This document shows positions 57,690 through 64,000 of a stretch of 64,000 bases of DNA, in pieces (position 1 is the stretch's first letter; each line of letters begins with the position of its first letter). Location: positions 1,024,978 to 1,088,977 of the forward strand of contig MNCI01034224.1 in assembly GCA_015680685.1 (NCBI GenBank), in the 5' to 3' direction. The position numbers were made by a program, and so were the translations under genes. This DNA comes from Gnetum montanum. Lineage: Eukaryota > Streptophyta > Gnetopsida > Gnetales > Gnetaceae. Under the pieces are notes generated by a model. The model searched no databases, had not been told where the DNA came from, and saw nothing but the letters and a program-made list of their open reading frames with translations.

Positions 57690-58874
57690 TGTTGTATGCA
57701 CTTTTAACTTTTTTTTCCATGAGTTAGAGTCTCAAGTGCATTCTATAGCATTTTAGTATCAAAACCATCTTCAACAATCTAGATTTGATGTCTTGCATCA
57801 TCTACAACTTAGCTTCTTCTCTCCATGTTTAGTTCTTCCTAGAAGTAATATCTCACATCATCAAAAGTATTATTTCCAGTTCATCCTTTGTAACTCTTAG
57901 TTTTGACATTCAACATCAGTTCCAACATCAATTCTACATTTGACATCTAATATTAATTTTCACAACAATTAACTACACACCAATTATCCTATCTAAAACC
58001 TTCTAGAATCTTGTAGATGATTCTATGGATCCTAATATATCATTTCTTTATAATTTTTGAGGCATTTTCAGCTTATAAATAGGAGGATACCCTAAATGAA
58101 AAGGGGCCGGTTAGCATTTTAATTCCTTTGGCGATAATTAGGTACTTTGGTTTCTTTCTTCTTTACCTTGCGAATGCATTATATCTCCTTCATTTTAACC
58201 TCCTGACATAGAGAGAATTACTTAGAATTAGGCTCATACAACAATATGATCCATTCCTTTGCTTTGTTAGCTTCTAAATCTACAATGTTCTTACTAGATT
58301 TGCATCAGAAGCATACATTAGAGAAAGAATGGGGTAACACAACTCTTCTTTAGATGCTTCTAATCCTTGATACATCTCCAAGAATAGTTCTAGTAGGTTC
58401 TTATTTTTTATTTCTCTTATAATATCAATCTTACCTTTTTTAGTTCTTTGTCTCTAGTATTATTTAGATCTACTACAAATTTATTTTTTGTTTTATGTAT
58501 TTTCTTCTTTGATTTAACAATTTAACAAATTAGATGTATTGTTTTTACACTCTATTGTCAATTGCTCTTTCCTTCCAACCACATACCACATTGTATTTTG
58601 TCTAGATCTACATTATATGCATTTTTGCTATTTTTTATTGGATATTCTACACATAAAAATTTTATTTTTTGCTTTGAATCTACTAACATTTGATGAAAAC
58701 ATTTAGCTTAGATTGTTTGATTTTTGCAATGATTTGTAAGTCTCCTTTTGATTTGAGAAAAATTATTTGAAAAATTTAGTTTTCCTAGACCATTTGGTGG
58801 CCACAAGATTGTCTAGCTTAGTTTCATATTAGGTTATGTCAAATCTTGGTATTACAATGATTTCTACCTTAACA
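57690..58874 (+). repeat. G2 3' LTR
   Basis: 1,185 bp, TGTTG to TAACA; matches the G1 LTR in reverse complement. TATA box TATAAATA at 58,074-58,081. Confidence 0.8.
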
Positions 58875-59790
58875 ACAGTAATTCATCATTCATCATATCA
58901 TCAATTTTATCATTCATTAAAATTCATTATTCAACAATCTTCATTATTACATTAACATTTTATTATCAAATGCTAATAAATTACTATCATCCCTTATTAC
59001 ATCATTATAAATCAACAAAATTTCATCCATTTAATATTATTTCCAAATTTCAACATCATCAACATCTATTATTCATCATCTCACATCAATTTTGGATTGA
59101 AATTCAAGCAAATCAAGGCACTTTCATCATTACTTTTCAAATCAACTCAACTCTAATAACTTTAACCTTTTTTATGGAGATATAAATTTCCAAGAGATTT
59201 CAAATGAGCTTAAGATTAGCTAAAAACTCATTCATATGAGGAAGTTATGACTCACTGATATCTCACTATGGGTTTTCTTAACTAGCATCCCACTAGTCCT
59301 AGAAATTCTTTATCTTTTATAGTTAGTGTTCAATTCATGCTAGAATAATTTGTGAATTTTTTTATTTTTCATCACCTATACCCCACTAGTGCTACATGAG
59401 TATCCAAGTCATGATTAAATAATTACTTTCTTTGGACTAGTACTAAGACTACTCTCCATACTTACTACTAGTACCCAAATTATGCTTAGGTTACATCACT
59501 TTTGGATTTATAAATTCTTTAATCAAGGTGATTTCACCACAAATCATGGCTAGGTCATGCTTCAATTCTATAAACTCATACCTTAGTCATGGCTTCCTTT
59601 CATTTGAATAAAATTGAATTCCAACATTGACCATGACCTTTAACCACTTAGTGGTGGAGTCACATTCACCTTTGTGAGCTTTAGAAACTTATGCCAAGAT
59701 TACACTCTACTTAAAATTTTCATTTCATTTTGTTTAATAATTAAATTTATTTTAAATAAATTACATGTGCTGCTACAAAACTCCATTGAT
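58875..59790. other. AT-rich region with ATC-type simple repeat; possible C3 LTR
   Basis: 58,880-59,110 is rich in ATTCATCATT-like words. The rest up to the primer-site-like motif at 59,794 may be a copia LTR, but no second copy is in the window to test it. Confidence 0.35.
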
Positions 59791-59793
59791 TGG

Positions 59794-60960
59794 TATTAGA
59801 GTAAATGTTGAAGTCATGGGAGATCAAAACAAAAGTTACCCAAGATGTTCAATTGTTTTTTATGGTACATAAAATTTTAGATAATGGTAAAGCTTGACCA
59901 TGAGATTATTAGCTATTGATAATGTTTGAAGAATTCTAAATAAAGGCATTGAAATACCAAAAATTATGAATAGGAATTTGAGAAATAAATTTCAAAAAGT
60001 TGCTAAAGAAGAAGAGTTAACAAAAGGAATTATTTACAATTTAGTATGAAACAAAATTAGAAATACATTTTGAAACATGAAGAGAAACATTAACATGTGG
60101 TAATACCTTCAAAATAAATATCAAGACAAGGAGGGTTAAACTAAAACTCAAATGAAAATGCCCAAGAATTTAAGAAATCAAGAGGGGAAGCTTCAAATTA
60201 GAGAAGCAAATGATCAAGAAAAATTAGAGGGATCTAAAAATAAAAATTTAGTAAAGAAGAAAATATAAGAAAGATCAAATCAAGAAAATATAGAACATTT
60301 AAAATATAAAGAGCAGACACACATAAAAGATGAGGATTTGAACATTCAACACAAATCACTAATAACATAGAAAAATAATATAAGTATTTGACAAATGGAG
60401 GGTTAACACCAAAAGAGAGAGAAAATAACATTTCATGTCTTCTTCCACTCAAACAAACAAATTCTATCAAAGATGTGGCTATTGAAAATTGGACGTATAG
60501 GTCACAATGCATCAAGAATAGATAACTTTACTATTGTATAGTTTACACATGGTCTTTAACGAGGTCTATTTTGAAGATGAAAGAAAATTAGAAGTACGTG
60601 GAATTGGTAGCATAAATATCAATTTGAAGAAAGGAAATAATTTTAAAATAGAAAACGTATTTTATGTACCAAACCTTAAAAAGTTTCTATTCTCAGTCAT
60701 CCAATTGATAGATGATGATTACAAATTGATCTTTTACAAATGCTCTTATATTATTTATGATGAAATTAATAAGAAAGAAAAATTTTAAAAGCTTAAAAAT
60801 CATATCTATTATGTAAAATCAATTCCAAAATCAGAGAAATAAAATAATAGTAAAAATCAAAAGATTCCATAAAGGAATGAAAATAAAATTGAAAAAAATA
60901 TAGGAGTTAGGGATGTCTTTAAAATTTTTTAAAGAAGAAATGCAAGCCCTTACTATCATA
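59794..60960 (+). pseudogene. Element C3: Ty1/copia fragment, gag to pre-integrase
   Basis: TGGTATTAGAG at 59,794 fits a tRNA-iMet primer site (TGGTATCAGAG). A gag-like frame starts ATGGGAGATCAAAAC at 59,816, continues brokenly with NKIRNTF and KYQDKEG-like pieces, and has a degenerate Cys motif near 60,475. An 84-codon open part (60,534-60,788) with VRGIGSININLKKGNNFKIE and NVFYVPNLKKFLFSVIQLID is the region between copia protease and integrase. Catalytic parts of protease, integrase and RT are absent; G3 cuts it off. Confidence 0.65.
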
Positions 60961-61125
60961 AAAATCAAAGACTCTAATTATAATACTTGAAGAAAAGAAA
61001 GATGTTTACTCATCTTCATTAAATTCTCTAACTTATTGATGAGACATGAAATTACTCATATTGCTCATATTCTCTAACTTATTATATCATGGGTCGCGAT
61101 ATTGCGTACACGATATCTCATCTGT

Positions 61126-61153
61126 CTGTGATATTGCATACGCAATATCACAG
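61126..61153. promoter_or_regulatory. Perfect 12-bp inverted repeat upstream of G3 TATA box
   Basis: CTGTGATATTGC and GCAATATCACAG with a 4-base loop (ATAC); a related GATATTGCG/CGATATC word lies 20 bases upstream. Confidence 0.8.
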
Positions 61154-61488
61154 TCAGCCGAAATTTCTATAAATAAGAGGCAGCTCTCCCTCATTTGAAT
61201 CCTAGTTTTGAGAGTAGCGAAGCTCTAGCAGTTTGATCCCTCCAGAGTTAGATTTTTTCCCGTGTCTGCCTGCAGTGTGGTGAATGTAATTGTACGGTGT
61301 CTTTATTCGAGTGTGCCATACTTGGACATGCACATCACCGGCAATAAAGATCGAGATTACCTCATCATTGCAGCATTCACTTTGTCATTTATTTATTTAA
61401 TGTTATTTACTATTTTCTCTCTCTCACCCTTAAACTCCTAGAACGCAGAACGAGTACGACTTGATTACGAGCATTTAAGTGTGACTGC

Positions 61489-61567
61489 TTGGTAGCCCAG
61501 TGGTGTAGCTAGGATCTACGCTTGGTAACCCAGTGGCGTATTTGGGATCTGCGCTTGGTAATCCCAN
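61489..61567. repeat. 33-bp tandem repeat ending in a single N
   Basis: Two full units starting GCTTGGTA(G/A)CCCAGTGG and a partial third that ends at N 61,567; unit count may be collapsed in the assembly. Confidence 0.7.
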
Positions 61568-61728
61568 CGTGACAAATGCAATACTAGTCCAGGTGGGAAG
61601 ACAATAAATTACGACCTAAGGATAACTGTCTAGGTGCCACAACTAGTCCATCTGCAGAGTTCGATCAGATTGCGCGTGCGACGCTCGTTTCGTATGGTTG
61701 AGTGTAGGGGTACCTTGCCACACATCAT

Positions 61729-61746
61729 TGGTGTCATTGCCAGGGA
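61729..61746 (+). promoter_or_regulatory. G3 primer-binding site, tRNA-Asp type
   Basis: TGGTGTCATTGCCAGGGA differs from TGGCGCCGTTGCCGGGGA, the usual tRNA-Asp site of plant gypsy elements, only by transitions. Confidence 0.8.
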
Positions 61747-61861
61747 TGGTGCTAGTAATCTAGATTAGTTATATCATACAAGGTTGCTGTAAAGAACTTA
61801 ACGATATATCTCTTAGAAAGAAACAATTATAAAAAAGTCAGACATAAATTCACACACAACC

Positions 61862-63841
61862 ATGTCTCTCCTACAAGATGATAATAACGCCACACTTAGT
61901 GAGGAAGTTCATTGGAGAACCAACGACCTATATGACAATGAAGATTGGAGTATACAAACTGAAGTGGGAGTTTCCTATAAGCATGAACAAAAACAATGTC
62001 ATCACAATGCATGAAAGCCTAACTTAACCGATGATGATGAACCCCCACTAGCCACTACAAGCCTACTGCAAATACAAGAGGCTGTTCGAATCTCATGTAG
62101 GCATCGTAAAGAGAGCCGTCTACCCAGGCTCGATGTAAATAACTTTCCCAAATTTTCAGGAGGCTATAACTTAGATTCACATCAACATTTACTAGCCTTC
62201 TACGATGCCTGCACATGGAATAACATTGATAACAGTTGGTAAAAAATTAAGCTCTTTCCTATGACACTCGTTGACAAAGCTAAAGTATGGTATAGATCAT
62301 TAAAACCAAATTCAATACAACGCTGGTCAACAATGGTAGAGGTTTTTAACAAAAAATATCAAACCTATGCAAGAGTGTCAGCCTTGAGGAAAAAAATCCA
62401 AGGATGGAAACAAGCACAACATGAACCCTTGGACATGGCCTTAGAAAGATATTATTCACTGTTAAACAACTGTCCAGGCCATGGGTTTTCTGAGGAAAGG
62501 CTAATGTACCATATCATTGATGGGCTATGTAACGAAACAAGAGAGACCTTAGGAACGTATGCCTGAGGTCAACTATACAACCTACGAACCCATCAAATTC
62601 AAGAGCTTATTAAGCAGGTAGCAAAAGAAGAAGGAGAAATAGCTACATGGGAGAGTGTTGAAAAGCATCAATGAGACCAAAATCTCAACTTCACAAAGGT
62701 CCATGACCATGACAAGGAGAAATCAACAAATCTCAAGGTGGAAACATCATCTTTGCCAATACAAAAATCGTTAGAAGAAGCCGAGGCAAAGATCAATAAG
62801 ATGTTGGAATGAATGAATCAAAAGTTTGGAGAATATATCAACCATATTGGAGATAGAGCTTTGACAACCCAAGAAGCAGGACAAAATAGTAGAAATTCGG
62901 AGAAAAAGACTAAAGGGAATAAGTGCTCAACTAGCAATCCTACGTACGAATGCAACATATGCCTGTACGATCACCCCAAGGGCCAATGCCCAATATTGTT
63001 ACATCTACATGAGCATTGGGGAAACACATTACATCCAGAGTTCATACAGAGATACTGTGTTTGATCACAGTGGCAACAATCCCAGTCGTGGGGGAGACCA
63101 CCCTAAGACTGGAGGCACCCTTCACATCATCCGAATCTAAACGCTTATCATGTTCAACACCCTATTTCTTCAACTGGGCCAACATACTCTATCTCACCAC
63201 AATACCATTCTCCACAATACTATCAGCCCATACCTCCAACACAAACACCACCTTGTGCACCTTACATCCCTCCTAACTTTCAACATCCTCATCCTTTCCC
63301 TCCTTCCACAATGCCACCAACTATTCCTAAGATGTTTGTACCACCACAACCCACGAACAACACTTGTGCTATTGCTACTAACAGTAGTGAAGAGCCTCCT
63401 CAACATCAAAAGTGTCCTTTCATTAAACACGGTCTTAGGAAGGGACAACACAACTCTGAGGACATTGCTTCTTCCAACCCAGCATAAGTCCAACGATGTG
63501 GTGCACCCTTACCTTCGAACCCAATGCCTCATGTAACTTCATCAGGGCCACCAAATTACACTCCAACAACCATAAGGCCCAATGAACACAACCATGGGAG
63601 GCATCAGTCCAATCCTTGCACACCATCTAACGATCCTAAATATCATAGTGGATCAACTCATTATCCAGGAACTACATCGTATGAAATGCCCCACTGTGTT
63701 TATTATAGAGTGTGTGAAATCCAAGGTGATAAGTATGGAACAATTTCAATATTTTTAATATGCAAGGATCCTCATTTCCCATTTATTAATCCTTACCATA
63801 CTCAACTGACTAGTCATGGGGGATGTCCCCCATTTCAATGA
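61862..63841 (+). pseudogene. G3 gag, nearly intact Ty3/gypsy (Athila-like) frame
   Basis: One frame of 660 codons from ATG at 61,862 to TGA at 63,839-63,841, with no frameshift and only eight internal stops (five TGA, three TAA, no TAG). The gag core spans about residues 90-240: FPKFSGGYNLDSHQHLLAFY, KAKVWYRSLKPNSIQRWSTM and ALRKKIQGWKQ. A Cys/His motif CNICLYDHPKGQC follows at about residue 365, and then a long Pro-rich part. The Trp-Tyr-rich core and ALRKKI helix resemble Athila-type Gag. It is the youngest-looking element here and still has CpG-rich sequence. Pol should follow to the right of the window. Confidence 0.85.
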
Positions 63842-64000
63842 CAAGCAGGATCAATAAATACTTTTCATTTTCTTTGATTTTACAATTTTTTGTTTTTTCA
63901 ATTTTTCATTTTTCAACTTTTTGTTTTATCTTTTTGTGTGTTTGGTATTTTCACATTTTTGTAAGTAATCTCATCTACGAATAAAACACTCATGTGGATC
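63842..64000. other. T-rich sequence after G3 gag
   Basis: Runs of T with TTTTCA words after the stop; nothing recognised before the window ends. Confidence 0.5.

Larger units (their letters stand above)
61090..61727 (+). repeat. G3 5' LTR
   Basis: Ends CACATCA two bases before the tRNA-Asp-type primer site. TATAAATA at 61,168-61,175. It has a perfect inverted repeat upstream (61,126-61,153) and a 33-bp tandem repeat downstream (61,489-61,567). The left border (TGGGTCGC at 61,090) is my best guess. Confidence 0.6.

Noticed and set aside
63150-63626. Frames of 128 and 99 codons overlapping G3 gag
   Set aside because: They are out-of-frame shadows of the Pro-rich part of gag.
1-64000. CRISPR arrays, bacterial operons, tRNA or rRNA genes
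   Set aside because: Repeats are degenerate minisatellites without CRISPR spacing, coding is intron-bearing and retroelement-like, and no cloverleaf or rRNA sequence was seen; a tRNAscan-type search was not possible.

Overview
The window looks like plant nuclear DNA that is almost entirely decayed LTR retrotransposons nested inside one another. I found no host gene, tRNA or rRNA gene. The element age, the very large Tat/Ogre-like (Ty3/gypsy) elements and the lack of purging suggest a big genome such as a gymnosperm's. That organism guess is inference only. Nearly all reading frames are broken, mostly by TAG where Gln (CAG) is expected.

Layout, from the outermost element inwards. G2 is a + strand Ty3/gypsy element (46,270-47,310 and 52,413-58,874) whose 5' end is cut at 46,270 by G1. 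G1 is a minus-strand copy of the same family (LTR 44,704-46,269, first part of gag to 43,377, then gag core, protease and more from 5,638 down to the window start). X is a 37.7 kb Tat-like insertion in the gag of G1 (5,644-43,371), flanked on both sides by the 5-bp repeat ATGAG. Y is a related 20 kb element inserted in the 38th/39th codon region of the gag of X (7,473-27,652), flanked by TCAAC/TCAAT. A short LTR-like repeat cluster (12,067-13,490) interrupts the protease of Y. Copia-type element C1 (about 29,850-36,139) sits in X, and copia-type element C2 (47,311-52,407) sits in the gag of G2. Right of G2 follow a copia fragment C3 (about 59,780-60,960) and a younger, gag-intact Ty3/gypsy element G3 (LTR from about 61,090, gag 61,862-63,841, pol beyond the window).

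How parts fit: Y keeps 5' LTR, a tRNA-Asn-like primer site, gag, part of the protease, RT, two RNase H regions, integrase, polypurine tract and 3' LTR. Between protease and RT it carries a large antisense reading frame with at least seven exons and plant-like introns (14,608-18,225, minus strand), flanked by arrays of a 31-bp minisatellite. G1, of another family, also has an antisense, intron-containing frame just past its protease (1,620-2,633). This repeated tail-to-tail arrangement is the most interesting biology here. X has lost most of pol but keeps the flanking arrays. C1 carries gag but no recognisable protease, integrase or RT; a different ORF takes their place. Single-N positions flanked by exact duplications (5,809 and 34,199) are assembly joins, not biology.
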